In this document: positions 41,311-41,512 of the stretch, piece after piece
Layout: each line of letters opens with the position of its first letter
How positions within the stretch are numbered: position 1 is the first letter of the stretch
Origin: CAYYYJ01 sp964476045
GTDB lineage: Archaea > Aenigmatarchaeota > Aenigmatarchaeia > QMZP01 > JACQNV01
Direction: 5' to 3'
Length of the DNA: 41,512 bases
NCBI GenBank assembly: GCA_964476045.1
Contig: CAYYYJ010000007.1
Location: 1 to 41,512 of the forward strand
Notes under the pieces: model-generated
What the model saw: only the letters and a program-made list of their open reading frames with translations
Told to the model about the DNA's origin: nothing
Database searches by the model: none
Program-made: the position numbers and the translations under genes

Positions 41311-41512
41311 CGAACAAGACCCGCACCTCATGTTGCTAAACCGAAATCTTGAATGGATTCAAGAGTTTGAGTCCATCAGGACGAGAGAGGTCGCACACAT
41401 GAGGGACTGCCCGCGCTAAGTGGGAGGAAGGAGCGGTCGACGACAGGTCCGTACGGCCTGAATCCGCTAGGCTACACGCGACCTACAATGGTTGGGACAA
41501 TAGGATGTGACT

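Larger units (their letters stand above)
37934..41512 (+). rRNA. 16S rRNA, partial, with ten introns
   Basis: The gene starts ATTCCGGTTGATCCTGCC and continues past GTGCCAGCCGCCGCGGTAA (the 530 region) and GGATTAGATACCC (the 790 region) to the window end near E. coli 1250. After the predicted introns are removed, conserved helices and loops have their expected archaeal lengths. Introns lie at approximate E. coli sites 265, 315, 381, 696, 727, 781, 908, 1068, 1079 and 1102; I obtained these by counting from conserved primer sites. Many interrupt functional places such as the 690 loop, helix 27 and the 1068-1102 region, so they must be spliced out. Confidence 0.95.

Noticed and set aside
41333..41393. 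Possible eleventh 16S intron between TTGC and GCACACATGAGG
   Set aside because: The segment is longer than usual and can form a stem TGGATTCA/TGAGTCCA with a CTTG/CAGG helix, but this is a variable region and the predicted joined product does not clearly match a known archaeal form. I could not decide.
1..41512. CRISPR arrays
   Set aside because: No regularly spaced direct repeats of the right size were seen; the GGGACGA units near 31200 are few and form nested stems.

Overview
The window comes from an archaeon, probably a small-genome DPANN-type lineage, although the phylum cannot be fixed from sequence reading alone. The evidence is an archaeal 16S rRNA start, introns with bulge-helix-bulge (BHB) folds in rRNA and tRNA, fibrillarin and Nop5, Orc1/Cdc6, geranylgeranyl reductase, an inositol phospholipid cluster, archaeal-type TrpRS and TyrRS, and TATA boxes placed for leaderless or short-leader transcripts. 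The DNA is AT-rich and densely packed, with many overlapping genes.

Layout. 1-54 is the 3' end of a tRNA. 246-8678 is a deoxyribonucleotide block: two different B12-type ribonucleotide reductases (the second split by a 404-residue intein directly before its catalytic Cys), a Nudix remnant, a deoxyribosyltransferase-like protein, a HAD phosphatase, and the corrinoid adenosyltransferase that would make the reductases' cofactor. 8684-12494 holds an AlkD-type repair protein, a polar-lipid operon (nucleotidyltransferase, CDP-alcohol phosphatidyltransferase, inositol-1-phosphate synthase), a PadR regulator and a C39-like protein that lacks its catalytic residues. 12743-26774 is mostly translation and RNA metabolism: YbaK editing protein, IleRS, DHH phosphoesterase, fibrillarin, Nop5, tRNA-Leu(UAA), TrpRS, TyrRS, a beta-CASP nuclease, a HIT protein and RtcA. 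26818-28940 carries two VapBC modules; the first toxin gene is broken by an IS200-like element. 29053-33351 holds a DRG GTPase, a HIT protein, an integrase N-terminal fragment, a repeat-rich intergenic region and orc1/cdc6. 33508-37410 holds an M29-type peptidase, small proteins, geranylgeranyl reductase, tRNA-Leu(UAG) and a nucleotidyltransferase-like protein. tRNA-His and the rRNA promoter lead into the 16S gene, which runs off the window near E. coli position 1250.

The most striking feature is RNA splicing. The visible 16S gene is cut by ten insertions. For each one I could draw a BHB or relaxed BHB fold whose predicted cleavage restores the expected archaeal 16S sequence. Two are about 0.8 kb and encode LAGLIDADG endonucleases, one is 372 nt, and seven are mini-introns of 40-64 nt. 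The tRNA genes match this pattern: tRNA-Leu(UAA) has three introns (anticodon loop, variable arm, T loop), tRNA-Leu(UAG) two, and tRNA-His two. Both Leu genes carry the same 53-nt T-loop intron. Similar short stems recur in the rRNA and tRNA mini-introns, which suggests that a family of minimal introns has spread through this genome.
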